DNA of 64,000 nt from Plasmodiophora brassicae (taxonomy: Eukaryota; Endomyxa; Phytomyxea; Plasmodiophorida; Plasmodiophoridae): contig JASFAU010000009.1 in NCBI GenBank assembly GCA_039704465.1, positions 62,001 through 126,000 of the forward strand, in the 5' to 3' direction. Numbering within the stretch: position 1 is the first letter of the stretch; each line of letters opens with the position of its first letter. A model generated the notes under the pieces. That model searched no databases. It was not told where the DNA came from and saw nothing but the letters and a program-made list of their open reading frames with translations. The position numbers and the translations under genes are program-made. Of the stretch, positions 1-12,000 are shown one piece after another.

Positions 1-1
1 G

Positions 2-1604
2 ATGAAGAACGCGGCGACGTCGTCACCTGGGAAGCCGACGTCTGGCGACGAGGCGCGGGACAGCCACAAGGAGTTCGAGGCGCGCGAGAGCGTCCTCGGG
101 TGCCAGGACTCGTCCGCCCTGGTCCGCGTGGCCGTCATCGCCATCGTCTCCGTCGTCGCCGTCGACGTCTTCCGGGAGGCCGACCTTCGCGGCCTGCACA
201 GGCTCGTCGAGATGTACATCTGGGGGTTCCAGGACCTGTCCATCGCCCTGTCCGTCGTCACGCTCCTGCTGTTCACACAGCTCTGGGTGGTCCCCCTGTT
301 CACGCTGCGACGCACCGGGTACCTGTCCCGCGCGACGCACCTGGCCGCCTACGTCGCCCTGCAGGCCGTCGTCTGGGCCCAGGCCGGGTACGCGATCAGC
401 ACGTACCGGTTGCGGCCGCCCTGCGCCTGCATGGTCATGTGCGAGGTCGCCAGGCACAGCATGAAGATGCACGCGTTCACGGTCGAGACGGGGCGGTTCG
501 CGCGGGAGGCGCCCGGCACCGAACGGTACAAGCGCCTGCGGGTCAGCCTGCTCGACGATCCGCTGGGCCTCCTGCGCCAGTACGTCTACTTCTCGTTCGC
601 ACCCACGCTCGTGTACCGGAACGTGTACCCGAGGACGGCGAGGACGCACTGGGGCCGCGTGCTCGCCTACGCCGCCTACTTCTGCGCGGGCATCACGCTG
701 ACCGGGTACATCTTCTGCCAGACGCTGCCGCAGGAACCCGGCTGGCGGTCCTGGTCCGCCCTGCTGCACTCGATCATGTCGTCCATGATCCCCGGCCTGG
801 CCCTGTTCTGCATGGCCTTCTTCGGCGTTCTGCACACCTGGATGAACGCGTTCGCCGAAATTCTGCAATTCGCCGACCGCGAATTCTACCAACGGTGCGG
901 GCGCCTCCCTGGCAATGCCGAACGTACCCTGAGATGTTCGCCGCAGGTGGTGGACCGCCCGATCGTACGCGTCGTACTACAGGCGGTGGAATAAGGTCAG
1001 ACCTGGGCCGCTTGCGGTCGTTGCAAGGTGTGCCAGGGCTGAGTACGCGCGTCTGCCAAAGGTCGTGGGCGACTGGATCCACGCGTACCTGTACAGCGAC
1101 TTTCGCGGCGTCTGCGGGTACAGCAAGCTGTCCGCCATGCTGCTGTCGTTCCTGATCTCGGCGGCCGTCCATGAGTACTTGGTGGCGATGACCCTCGGTC
1201 CGGGCAACACAATCACCACATCGAGAGCGTATCGTGGTGTAGGGTGCTGATGTACGCGTCCGCGCAGGGTTCGTGTACCCGGTCATGTTCATTCTGTTTG
1301 CCGGGTTCGGCGTCTTCTTCATGTTCCTGAACAACGCGTACAAACGGAACAGTGACGGGTGGAACTGGTCCGTTGCGACGACCGTGTGCCTGGCTGGCTG
1401 GCTTACGCGTGCCAATGCCCTGTGCATTACAGGTTCCTCTGGTCAACGCTGTTCTTCGGTAATGGGGTCCTTCTGACGCTGTACTCGGCCGAGTTCCTCG
1501 CCAGGAAGGACAGCGTCGTGGATCAGTACCGAATCGACACGTCGTCCTGGGTGCCGTACTCCTGGCAGATCTTTGCTCGGCATCAGGCGGGCCAGGTGCC
1601 CTGA
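2..1604 (+). CDS. SOAT: Sterol O-acyltransferase (ACAT/SOAT, MBOAT family), 5' end cut or at window edge
   Basis: Transfers a fatty acyl group from acyl-CoA to sterol in the ER membrane for storage as steryl ester. Five exons fit: 2-894, 947-995, 1062-1197, 1268-1385, 1433-1604, with introns of 47 to 70 bp. Family signatures in order: HKEFxARESVL near the N-terminus, FSFAPTLVYRNVYPRT, FFGVLHTWMNAFAEIL, FYQRWWTARSY (the FYxDWWN motif, formed across the first intron), and SAAVHEY, whose His is the expected catalytic residue. Several hydrophobic helices are visible. The ATG at base 2 may be internal because the window starts there, so the true N-terminus is uncertain. DGAT1 is the nearest alternative, but FSFAPTLVYRNVYPRT favours the sterol branch. 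Confidence 0.88.
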
Positions 1605-1855
1605 CCAGCCGCTCGCGATGGGGCGCCAAATCTTCAGCGGCATCCAATAAACGGGAAGATATCCCACGTTGCGGATCATGCCAAATCTGTGCTGAACGAC
1701 GCGCTCTCTGACGATCTCTGGCGCTGCGATATGTGCCGAAATATCTCGACGATTTGCCCGCTATGGCCATCCTGACGCCCCAGGGGGTAGATATTGGCGA
1801 TGCACGCGACGCTCATGAACACATAACAATTATCTGGTGTTGCAACGTTGGTGTT

Positions 1856-3473
1856 ATGGGCGTCATGAGTGCGCTGGTGGCGGTGTCAGCCGCCGCGTTC
1901 CTGTTCGGGATGGCCAATGTCGACGCGACCTGGACCGTGCCACAGGTCGGCATGGGTTGGCAGGCAAGTGCAACGTGTGCTGGGGTAACAGTCATCGCCG
2001 GTCTGACCTTCTACGACTGCCTACATAGTGGGAGCTGGCCTTCAACTCCATCCCGAATGTGGCGAAGCCGAACGTTCCTGTCTGGGACATCGACCCTGAA
2101 CAGCTCGATTCGACTGACATTCCGACGCTGATGAACGCCCTGCGCGCCAACAACCGCTACATCATCTGCTACGTCAACGGTACCGCCGTTGGCATAGACG
2201 CTTCTGTCGACGTGTGCTGACCTGGCCCTGGTCGACAGTGGGCTCACTGGACTCGGGCGTCGCCGACGCGAACTCGTTCACAGCGGTCAAGCCCACGATC
2301 ATCGGCAACCCGTACCCAGGCTGGCCCGGCGAGTTCTTCCTGGACACACGTCGGGATGAGACACGGGCGCTGGTCAAGGCCCGGTTCCAGCGCATGGCCT
2401 CGTACGGGTGCCATGCCATCGAGCCCGACAACCTGGACACGTACACGGAGAACACGTTCCAACCGAGCAAGCCGAACCTGACGATTGCCGATGCCCTCGA
2501 CTACATGGACTGGATCTCCACGACGGTGCACGACCTGGGCATGGCCATTGGCCTGAAGAACGGCGGCCCCCTGGTCACGCCCTACAACCTGGTCTCCAAG
2601 TTCGACTTTGCCATCGTCGAGTCCTGCGCCGAATTCCCGGGCACGTGCGCTCAGTACGACCCGTTCATCCAGGCGGGCAAGCCCGTGTTCGCCGCCGAGT
2701 ACACGACGGCCGGATCGGGTGGCTGCCCCATCGTCGCCTCGGTCGCCTCGGCGTGTGCGGCGACGAACGCCGCCAATTTCGAGGGCATCGTCAAGTCGTG
2801 CAACCTGGGCACCGAGTACCAATCCTGCCAGACGTACAACAGCAACGGGTACCGAACCGTGTCGCCTGGTCCGGCCGTGTCGCCGTCTCCGACGCCGGCG
2901 CCGACTCCAGCGCCGCCAGCGAACTCGCCGACGCCGCTGCCGTCCCCAACGCCAGCAAACTCGCCCACTCCGCGTCCGACGCCATCCCCAACGCCAGCAA
3001 ACTCGCCGACCCCGCGTCCGACGCCTTCCCCGACACCGGCAAACTCGCCGACACCGCGCCCAGCACCAAGCCCAACGCCAGCCAACACGCCAGCGCCGCT
3101 TCCGTCGCCAACCCCAGCACCGCTTCCGACACCGACCCCAGGGCAGGGAACCGCTCCGACACCACAGGCGGCTCCTTCGCCAATGACGTCCGTTCGTCAG
3201 GCTAATCCACGTCTACCGACAATACGCCGTCCAGCAACGACGACGTCGTGGAGCCGGCGCTTGGCGACGACAAACCGTCAGCAAGCGGTTATCCAATCGG
3301 ATGGCTCAATCAACAGCACGCCTGCCGGTTCGTCCGTCATCGTGCTGGGTGGCGTGGCAGGCGCGGTCATCGGGGCGATCGGCACCATGCTTGCCTGCCA
3401 GGTCTGGATCCGGCGCAGGGACGCTCGTGCCAAAGAGACAGTGCATTACACAGGCCAGCTCGCCGTCGTCTGA
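1856..3473 (+). CDS. GH114 endo-alpha-1,4-polygalactosaminidase-like, membrane-anchored (array copy 1)
   Basis: Exons 1856-1963, 2029-2179, 2239-3473; 497 residues. Start chosen at the ATG giving an MG-type signal peptide shared by all six paralogs. Exon 1 is the signal peptide plus [11 protein letters not shown]. The GH114 domain (about residues 25-290) has YDID-like VWDIDPEQ, the EPDNLDTY motif (Asp150) and FAAEYTT (Glu240); the family's acid pair is thought to be this Asp and Glu. A Pro/Ser/Thr linker of about 110 residues follows, then a conserved [18 protein letters not shown] motif, one membrane helix ([19 protein letters not shown]) and a basic cytoplasmic stub [10 protein letters not shown]. 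Intron 1 begins with GC (gcaagt), not GT. Known family members cut alpha-1,4-linked galactosamine polymers; the substrate here is inferred. Confidence 0.87.
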
Positions 3474-4312
3474 GCGCCTTCACCCTGCAGCTGGATGCCA
3501 TCTATATTCTCTTCTTCGTTCCGTTTGCCCTCTGCTATTCCTTCACTGATAAAAGAGGCACCAGTCAGTTTTCACCGAATTGGGACGCCCGTCGGGCCCC
3601 CTGCGCTCAGTACTGTCAGCAGCCGACAATGTGACCCGGGCACGGCCATGTGCCGTTTGTGTACTTTGTCGAGTCACGCCTGGCATCACCGTCAAGAGCC
3701 CCCGCCCCACCCGAATGGAAATGGCGCGCTCTGAGGGTCCTGGTGCATCTGCGGTTCGATAAGTACGTCCCGATCCGTTCTGCTGACCGGTATCGACGAT
3801 ATTCACGTTGATGAAAAACGTTGCCATCGGCGACGAATTGCCTGTCCCAGGTGCGGAATGCCTGCAGCGATAGGTTTGCCAGCAACAGACGGCAACGACG
3901 TCGCACTTGACGACGCGCGATGGTGGAGCGCTTTTCGAACGCAGGTTCACCACGAGTACGAAAATCGTTGTATGGCGTCCAGCTGATCGACCGGGCGCCG
4001 GCCTTGCACAAGATGGCACTGACCGACTTGTTCGAGACCCTGTTCCGTGTTATGACACATTCGCAGGGGACAAGCCGAACGAACCCCATCTGTTCACTCA
4101 CGACCGGTACGTCGTCTCAGTTTCGTACCCGTTGTCACACGTCGGCAGACCAGATTTGGGGCAACACCAGCGACGATCCGCGCGCATGCGCACATCACCT
4201 ACCGACTCAGAACACGTTCCGGCTGTACATATGTCAACCACGTTGTACGGGTCGGCAAGGTATCCTGATATATCTCCATGTTCAGCGTACGCGAGATTTC
4301 AACCGTGGCCGA
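3474..4312. other. Intergenic, no gene seen
   Basis: Between GH114 copies 1 and 2. Overlapping open frames occur on both strands but none shows a family signature, consistent codon choice or plausible splice pairs. Sequence is less GC-rich than the flanking exons. Confidence 0.5.
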
Positions 4313-4560
4313 TGACCCGAATCTGCCGTCGGGTTGACCCGAATCTGCCGTAGGAGATCTCGTTCCACCTTCTAATTAGATATCTGATGCAGCAGCAGGT
4401 GCAGAGATCTTCAATGTGTTCAGATCTCCGCATCACCCTACGCCGAGGCCAGATATTCTACATTGCCCTACGCCGAGATCGGATATTCTACAACCCGCTA
4501 CGTCGAGATCAGATCTTCTACAATCTGATTCTACAATCTGCGAGGCGCTGCTCATGGCCA
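4313..4560 (+). promoter_or_regulatory. Upstream repeat block of GH114 copy 2
   Basis: Two copies of a GACCCGAATCTGCCGT element (4315 and about 4333) are followed by GATATCTGATGCAGCAGCAG and then a run of about 28-bp direct repeats built on CTACGCCGAGATCAGATATT (about 4437-4530). The same block, nearly base for base, lies upstream of copy 4. It sits just before the start codon at 4597, so it probably holds the promoter and part of the 5' leader; this is inference. Confidence 0.5.
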
Positions 4561-4596
4561 TTTCGTATCTTGCTGGTCGCCAGAGTGGTCGACGTT

Positions 4597-6598
4597 ATGG
4601 GTGCTACGAGAGCGCTGGCATTGGCAGCAGTGGCTGTGCTGTATGGGGTGACAAACGTCGAAGGGACCTGGACCCGGCCACAGGTCGGAATGGCCTGGGA
4701 GGTATTCAATGTCTTTATGCCCCTTCTGGACTGGTATCCTAAACATTGCTTAGTGGAGGCTGACCTTCAGCACTGTACCAGATGTGTCGAAACCGAACGT
4801 CCCCGTCTGGGATCTCGACCCTGAACAACTGTCCTCTACGAGTGATATTACCGCGCTGATGAACGCCCTGCACGCCAACAACCGATACGTCATCTGCTAC
4901 GTCAACGGTATATAACATTGCCATCAACAATGGCACTGTCGAGCAGTTCTGACATGTCCTGCAGTGGGTTCCCTGGACACGGGCAAGTCGGATGCGAACC
5001 TGTTCACTGCTGTCACGCCCACGATCGTTGGCAACGCGTATCCGGGATGGCCTGGGGAGTACTTCCTGGACATTCGGCGGGATGAGACACGGGCGCTGAT
5101 CAAGACCCGATTCGAGCGCATGGCGTCGTACGGGTGCCATGCAGTCGAGCCTGACAACCTGGACAGCTACACGTACGACACGTTCCCCGCGGGCAAGACC
5201 GACCTGACGCTTACTGACGCGATCAACTACATGAACTGGATCTCCACGACGGTGCACGACCTGGGCATGGCCGTTGGCCTGAAGAACACTGGCGACCTGG
5301 TCAGTACCTACAAACTGGCCTCCATATTCGACTTCGCCGTCGTCGAGTCCTGCGCTGAGTACTCGGGCGACTGCGCTCAGTACAACCCGTTCATCCAGGC
5401 GGGCAAGCCTGTGTTCGCCGCCGAGTACACCACCAAAGGCGACGGTGGCTGCCCTGTCATCAAGTCTGTCGCCACCGCCTGTGCCGCCACGAACGCCGCC
5501 AATTTCGAGGGCATCATCAAGACCTGCGATGTGGGCACGGAATACCAGACGTGCCAGACGTACGACAGCAACGGGTACCGAGCAGGGGCGACCGCCGCTC
5601 CCCCAATGTCCCCGACGCCGTCCCCAACGCCTCAGCCGACGCCGTCTCCAACGCCTCAGCCGACGCTCTCTCCAACGCCTCAGCCGACGCCGTCTCCAAC
5701 GCCTCTGCCGACGCTCTCTCCAACGCCTCAGCCGACGCCGTCTCCAACGCCTCAGCCGACGCTCTCTCCAACGCCTCAGCCGACGCCGTCTCCAACGCCT
5801 CTGCCGACGCTCTCTCCAACGCCTCAGCCGACGCTGTCTCCAACGCCCGGTTTATCTCCAACACCGCGTCCTTCACCGACCCCGAGCCCACCCACGCCAC
5901 AACCGACGCCCTTGCCAACGCCAGCACCCTCGCCAGCACCGACCCCAGCGCCGCCTAGCACTCCCACGCCACAGCCGACGCCGTCTCCGACGCCAACGCC
6001 GCGTCCGACACCGTCCTCAGCGCCAGCAATCCCGCCCACGCCACAGCCGACGCCCTTGCCAACGCCAGCACCCTCGCCAGCGCCGACCCCGGCGCCGCCT
6101 AGCAGTCCCACGCCTCAGCCGACGCCGTCTCCGTCGCCAACGCCACGTCCGACACCGTCTTCAGCGCCAGCAATCCCGCCAACGCCCCAGCCTACCCCCT
6201 CGCCAACGCCGTCTCCGACTCCAGCACCCCCTCCAACATCGCTACCGACTCCTGCCCCAGGCCCAGCGCAAGCAAGTTCCCCAGCAGCTCAGCCGACGCC
6301 GGCGCTCACCTCTACGCGTCGAGTGTATTTGCCCCTACCAACAGTACGCCGCCGATCAACCAAGGCGCAGACGTGGAGTCGTCGTTTCGCGACGACGAAC
6401 CGTGAGCAAGCCGTCATCCAGTCCAGCGTCTCCAACAGCAGCACGTCTGCAGGGCCATCTGTCACCGTGCTCAGTGCTATGGCTGGTGTGGCGATCGGGG
6501 TCGTCGGCACCCTGGTCGCCTTCCAGTTCTGGATCCGTCGCAGAGACGCTCGCGCCAAGCAGACTCTGTATTACGCGAACCAGCCCGCGGCCGTGTGA
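4597..6598 (+). CDS. GH114 glycosidase-like, membrane-anchored, longest linker (array copy 2)
   Basis: Exons 4597-4701, 4754-4907, 4965-6598; 630 residues, the longest of the six. Same plan as copy 1: signal peptide ending near GVTNVEG, GH114 core with EPDNLDSY and AAEYTTK, juxtamembrane [18 protein letters not shown], membrane helix, [10 protein letters not shown] tail. The linker is about 225 residues, made of PTPSPTPQ / PTLSPTPQ units from tandem DNA repeats (5605-5850) and a second, longer internal duplication (about 5885-6190). Both introns use GT-AG. Introns and upstream block are almost identical to copy 4, so these two are the most recent duplicate pair. Confidence 0.87.
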
Positions 6599-7198
6599 GC
6601 GACTTCGCCCACCGCTGAACCCAGCCGGCATTCCCTCGTTCGCCTATCCTCGTTGTTTCTCCTATGTTTCGTTTCAAACCCCAATGAACGCCCAATTTGA
6701 ATCATGAGCTCACCGCTATGTATTGGCTCTATTCGCATACCCAGATCAGCGAAGTCGTGAAGCCAGACCTTATCTTGTGCGTGATCCTGGACCATTGCTT
6801 GATGATGACGCTGGACGACTACCCGATCGTTGTATCATGTTCGAATGGGGTTTCCAGTCGACATTATTCGGCACTGCAGAAACGTCTGGTTCTGCTCCCG
6901 GGAAAGAAGTTCATTCTGGCCATTACCCGCCATGCTGGCATGGATGGCCCCGTTTCACGTTCCTGTAGCCTTGATCCTCGGCGACGAGGGTGCTCTAAAC
7001 CCTGTTCTCTGTCGAATTCGCACGAGATATCCTGTTGTCGGTTTGATCTGAATCTGCCGGAGGGCTGAGCAATATCTGTTCAACAATGAGTCACATCAAA
7101 GACGATATGTTGACCGCAGGCAGCGGTTTTCATATCCAATCATGCACGAGGCGCTCGCAGCCATTTCGAATCTTGCTGGACGTCTACTCGTTGACGTT
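6599..7198. other. Intergenic, upstream of GH114 copy 3
   Basis: No gene supported. A single diverged version of the shared upstream element (CTGAATCTGCCGGAGGG) lies at about 7048-7064, roughly 140 bp before the start codon of copy 3. Confidence 0.45.
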
Positions 7199-8755
7199 AT
7201 GGGCATCCCGAGCATTCTGGCTTTGGCAGCGTCCGTCCTGTACGCCATGTCAGGCGTCGACGCGACCTGGACCCGACCGCAGATCGGCATGGGCTGGCAG
7301 GTATGTGTGTGCAACGCGGCTCCGGGACGATTCGCACTGATATCCGGGCGTGACCTCAGTGGGAGCTGTCCTTCACGACCGTGCCGAATGTGACAGCGCC
7401 CAACGTTCCCGTCTGGGATCTCGACCCGGACCTACTCACTGGAAGTGACGTTACCACGCTGATGGACGCCCTGCACGCCAACAACCGGTACATCATCTGC
7501 TATGTCAACGGTAGCATGGCGTCAGCACAGATCGTTCCTGTCTGTACTCTGACTGGTCGCGGCAGTCGGCTCCTTGGAGACGAATCGTTCGGATGCGAAC
7601 CTGTTCACTGCGGTCACGCCCACGATCATCGGCAACCAGTATCCGGGGTGGCCCAACGAGAAATTCCTGGACACTCGTCGCGCGGAGACCCGATCGCTGA
7701 TGAAGGCCCGGTTCGAGCGTATGGCCTCGATCGGGTGCCATGCCATCGAACCCGACAACCTGGACACGTACGGGGAAACGACAGGATTCCCCCTGACCGA
7801 GAGCGACGCCATTGCCTACCTGAACTGGATCTCCACGACGGTGCACGCCCTGGGCATGGCCGTTGGCCTGAAGAACTGCGGCGACCTGGTCCAGCCGTAC
7901 AACCTGGCCTCCCTGTTCGACTTTGCCATCGTCGAGTCCTGCGCCGAGTACTCGGGCGACTGCGCTCTGTACAACCCGTTCATCCAGGCGGGCAAGCCCG
8001 TGTTCGCCTCCGAGTACACCGACAAAGGCGACGGCGGCTGCCCCGTCATCAAGTCTGTCGCCACCGCCTGTGCCGCCACGAACGCCGCCAATTTCGAGGG
8101 CATCGTCAAGGCCTGCCATCTGGGCCCGGAATACCACGCTTGTCAGACGTACGACCGCAACGGGTACCGAACCGTACAAGGGGCGCCTTCCGGATCTGCG
8201 GTGCCTCTGTTTCCAACGCCTTCGCCGGCGGCACCAACGCCGCGTCCATCGCCGACCCCAGCACCAACGGCCGGTCCGACTGCATTGCCGGCACCAGCAT
8301 CATCCTCGCCAACCCCGCGCCCGACACCCACGCCAGCGCCGACAAACTCCTCGCCGACACCACGTCCGACACCCAGTCCAACGCCAGGCAACAGGCCAAC
8401 ACCGCGTCCGACGCCAACTCCTGCGCAAGGGAACTCCCCAACACCACCGCCAACGGCGCCTTCGCCAACATCCGCTCGTCAGGCGACACGTTTGCCAACG
8501 GTGCGCCGCCCGTTGCCAACGACGTCGTCGTGGAGTCGCCGGTTCGCGACGACGAACCGTCAGCAAGCGGTTATCCAGTCGAACGCTTCGAACAGCAGCA
8601 CGTCTGCGGGTTCGTCTGTCACCGTGATCAGTGCAGCGGCCGGTGTGATCATTGGGGTCATCGTCACCCTGGTCGCGGGCCTGGTCTGGACCCGGCGCAG
8701 GGACGCTCGTGCCAAAGAGGCTGTGCACGGCACAGGCCAACTTGCCGCCGTCTGA
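7199..8755 (+). CDS. GH114 glycosidase-like, membrane-anchored (array copy 3)
   Basis: Exons 7199-7300, 7360-7510, 7566-8755; 480 residues. Core motifs EPDNLDTY and the glutamate motif, here in the variant FASEYTDK instead of FAAEYTT. The linker (about 100 residues) mixes [10 protein letters not shown] with [10 protein letters not shown] units. The tail keeps [19 protein letters not shown], a membrane helix and [13 protein letters not shown]. Introns are 59 and 55 bp, GT-AG. The most diverged of the first four copies. An AATAAA signal follows the stop at 8831. Confidence 0.87.
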
Positions 8756-9229
8756 CCAATTCGCCTTCAGCTCGGCGCGCGCACTCCTGCGTCTTCGTGC
8801 TCTTCCTCTTCTCTTATTATTGTGAACGTCAATAAATTCCCGGTTTGAATCATGTACCGATTTGCCATTGCACCTGCACTGGCACAGCTCTCGGTAACCT
8901 GGGACAACCCCTGAAGCCGAACTCGTCCGGCCCAGGGCATGGACCAGTATCAACGTACGAATGCATCGAGCGTGCAAACACGCCCCAGGAGAGGTGACTG
9001 TACAGCCCAGCCCGATAAAGGTACTGCTCGACTGCTTTCGCAGCTAACACCGGTTTCGACAAGGAGCTCGAGCACCGTTCAGGTGTTGACACTGCCCGTA
9101 CTTCGAACACGCTTGTGTTCCTACCGAGTCGAAACATGCCCAACTGGACGTCCACCAATATGTACTGGTCGACATGGTATTCTGGTATATATCCACGTTC
9201 AGCATGGGCCAGATATCCACCCCGGCGGA
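8756..9229. other. Intergenic 3' flank of GH114 copy 3
   Basis: Contains an AATAAA at 8831-8836, a likely polyadenylation signal. No gene supported in the remainder. Confidence 0.45.
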
Positions 9230-9400
9230 TGACCCGAATCTGCCGTAGGGCACCTCCCGAATCTGCATACGGCACCTCCCGAATCTGCCGTAGGAGATCT
9301 CGTTAACCCGAATCTAACGTAGGACATCTCGTTGACCCGAATCTGACGTAGGAGATCTCGTCGACCCGAATCTGACGTAGGAGATCTGATTCCACCTTCA
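9230..9400 (+). repeat. Six tandem copies of a 22-29 bp upstream element before GH114 copy 4
   Basis: Units start with CCGAATCTGCCGTAGG or close variants (CCGAATCTAACGTAGG, CCGAATCTGACGTAGG) and end in GATCTCGTT-type tails, spaced 22 to 29 bp. Single or double copies of the same core occur before copies 2, 3, 5 and 6. The units abut with no unique spacers, so this is a tandem repeat, not a CRISPR. Confidence 0.7.
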
Positions 9401-9614
9401 AAAGTAAATAGATACCTGATGCAGCAGCAGGTGCAGAGATCTTCAATGTGTTCAGATTTCCGCATCACCCTACGCCGAGGCCAGATATTCTACATTACCC
9501 TACGTCGAGGTCAGATATGCTGCAATCCCCACGTCGAGATCAGATATTCTACAACCTGCGAAGCGCTGCTCATGGACATTTCATATCTTGCTGGTCGCCA
9601 GGGTGGTCGACGTT
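9401..9614 (+). promoter_or_regulatory. Upstream block of GH114 copy 4, duplicate of the block before copy 2
   Basis: Near-identical to 4378-4596: GATGCAGCAGCAG at about 9418, then CCTACGCCGAGGCCAGATAT repeats, then the leader directly before the ATG at 9615. It shows that the duplicated unit included the 5' flank as well as the gene. Confidence 0.55.
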
Positions 9615-11236
9615 ATGGGTGCTACGAGCGCGCTGGCATTGGCAGCAGTGGCAGTGCTGTATGGGGTGACAAACGTCGAAGCGACCTGGACCCGGCCACA
9701 GGTCGGCATGGCCTGGGAGGTAATCAAATGTCTTTATGCCCCTTCTGGACTGGTATCCTAAACATTGCTTAGTGGAGGCTGACCTTCAGCACTGTACCAG
9801 ATGTGTCGACACCGAACGTCCCCGTATGGGATCTCGACCCTGAACAACTGTCCTCTACGAGTGACATTACCGCGCTGATGAACGCCCTGCACGCCAACAA
9901 CCGATACGTTATCTGCTACGTCAACGGTATATAACATTGCCATCAACAATGGCACTGTCGGTCCGTTCTGACATGCCCTGCAGTGGGTTCCCTGGACACG
10001 GGCAAGTCGGATGCGAACCTGTTCACTGCTGTCAAGCCCACGATCGTTGGCAACGCGTATCCGGGATGGCCTGGAGAGTTCTTCCTGGACATTCGGCGGG
10101 ATGAGACACGGGCGCTGATCAAGACCCGATTCGAGCGCATGGCGTCGTACGGGTGCCACGCCGTCGAGCCCGACAACCTGGACAGCTACACGTACCCCAC
10201 GTTCGCCCCGAGCGGGACGGATCTGAAGCTTGCCGACGCGATCGACTACATGAACTGGATCTCCACGACGGTGCACGACCTGGGCATGGCCGTTGGCCTG
10301 AAGAACACTGGCGACCTGGTCCAAACCTACAAACTGGCCTCCATATTCGACTTCGCCGTCGTCGAGTCCTGCGCCGAATATTCGGGCGACTGCGCTCAGT
10401 ACAACCCGTTCATCCAGGCGGGCAAGCCTGTGTTCGCCGCCGAGTACACCACCAAAGGCGACGGTGGCTGCCCTGTCATCAAGTCTGTCGCCACCGCCTG
10501 TGCCGCCACGAACGCCGCCAATTTCGAGGGCATCATCAAGACCTGCGATGTGGGCACGGAATACCAGACTTGTCAGACGTACGACAGCAACGGGTACCGA
10601 GCAGGGGCGACCGCCGCTCCCCCAATGTCCCCTTCTCCGACACCTCCTGCACCGGCCAACTCTCCAACACCGCGTCCCTCACCAACTCCGGCGCCAGCGA
10701 ATTCTCCAACTCCTCTTCCCTCACCAACGCCGGCGCCAGCGAATTCTCCAACACCTCGTCCCTCGCCAACGCCGGCGCCAGCGAACTCTCCAACACCTCG
10801 TCCGACACCGGCTCCCACGCCACGTCCGACACCCTCGCCAACGCCCGCTGGTCAGGGTCCAGGTCCAGCGCCAGCACCAGCGTCTCGCCCGAACATGTCT
10901 TCACGTCTAGTACGACGTGCTTCAACAAGGTCGTCGACGTGGAGCCGCCGTTTCGCGACGTCGAACCGCGACCAGGTGGCCACCCTGTCCAACAATTCAA
11001 ACAGCAGTGCGTTCGCGGGATCGTCTGCCACCGTTATCACTGCTGTGGTCGGTGCCGTCATCGGGATCATCGGCACCATGCTCGCCTTTCAGGTCTGGAT
11101 CCGGCGCAGGGACGCTCGAGCCAAGCAGCCCGTGTACAACCCGGGCCAGCAGCCCATGTACAACACAGGCCAGCAGCCCGTGTACAACATGGGCCAGCAG
11201 CCCGTGTACAACACGGGCCAGCTCGCGGCCGTCTGA
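9615..11236 (+). CDS. GH114 glycosidase-like, membrane-anchored, repeat tail (array copy 4)
   Basis: Exons 9615-9719, 9773-9926, 9984-11236; 503 residues. Core nearly identical to copy 2, but the linker is shorter and built from [14 protein letters not shown] units. Juxtamembrane motif [19 protein letters not shown], membrane helix, [10 protein letters not shown]. Unique feature: the cytoplasmic tail is extended by four tandem QPVYNxGQ units (about 11127-11225), absent in all other copies. Introns 53 and 57 bp, GT-AG. AATAAA at 11315. Confidence 0.87.
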
Positions 11237-12000
11237 GCGACTACCTCACCTGCTGAACACGAACTTCAACGTCTCCCCCGCTTCCTCTGTTTCGTTTCTT
11301 CTTTGGACATTGCAAATAAAACGCAACGCTACGCTGTGATTGAATGTGCCTACGTCGGCCGACCGCTGTACTGGCCATCGATACGCTCGCGCTGGAAGTA
11401 GGATAGCTCAACGGTAGAGTCTGAGATGCAACAACACCCCGAGTTTGCCTGTGCCTGAGTATGGCGCGATGACGTTCGGACGACTGTTTCGTGGGAGCTG
11501 GGCTTCAAGCCTGTATCGAATGCGACGGCAAGCAATATCAGGTACCAATGGAAGTCGCCAGGGCGACACCCTTTCGAAATCGCGAGCAGGCTAGCGCACC
11601 CCGACTGTCTTCATAGCGATGGGGCATTAGCGGTCGATCACAGTAGTGACAGAAGATGACCTCTTCCACTTCCAAGCTACTGTCAACTCGGTTTCGGTAA
11701 ATCATGGCCAGAGGCGGATCTGCAACTGGCGGGTACGAGACGTTGACGAGGAATAACAGTTGGCGACAACCGTGCTGGCTAGACTCGCTCGCTTGCGATT
11801 TCCAATACTTTTTCTGTTCGACTAACGATAGCACGGCACCAACGACTGATCCTTCAGGTGCTGGGTGGACTGCCTTCCGCCCCCAGTCTGCTGCGGCTGG
11901 TTTTCACAATGCCATTCCCAGGGTGGATTCATCAGTTCAGGCAGATGGCGCCCTCCAGCAGATGCGTACGTGGCCGCTCTTGTGCATCCACGTTCACTGC
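11237..12000. other. Intergenic, paralogous to the spacer after copy 5
   Basis: 3' flank with AATAAA at 11315-11320. The stretch from about 11331 to 11600 is recognisably related to 13844-14460 (shared CAACGGTAGAGTCTG and GGCAAGCA-type blocks), so the spacer was duplicated along with the genes. No gene supported. Confidence 0.5.

Noticed and set aside
9230..9400. Regular short repeats that might suggest a CRISPR array
   Set aside because: Units are contiguous with no unique spacers, the genome is eukaryotic, and the same core appears as single copies upstream of paralogs.
11402..11420. tRNA-like D-arm sequence (TAGCTCAACGGTAGAGT)
   Set aside because: No matching T-arm B box, acceptor stem or anticodon stem follows, and the paralogous spacer at about 13910 has lost the match.
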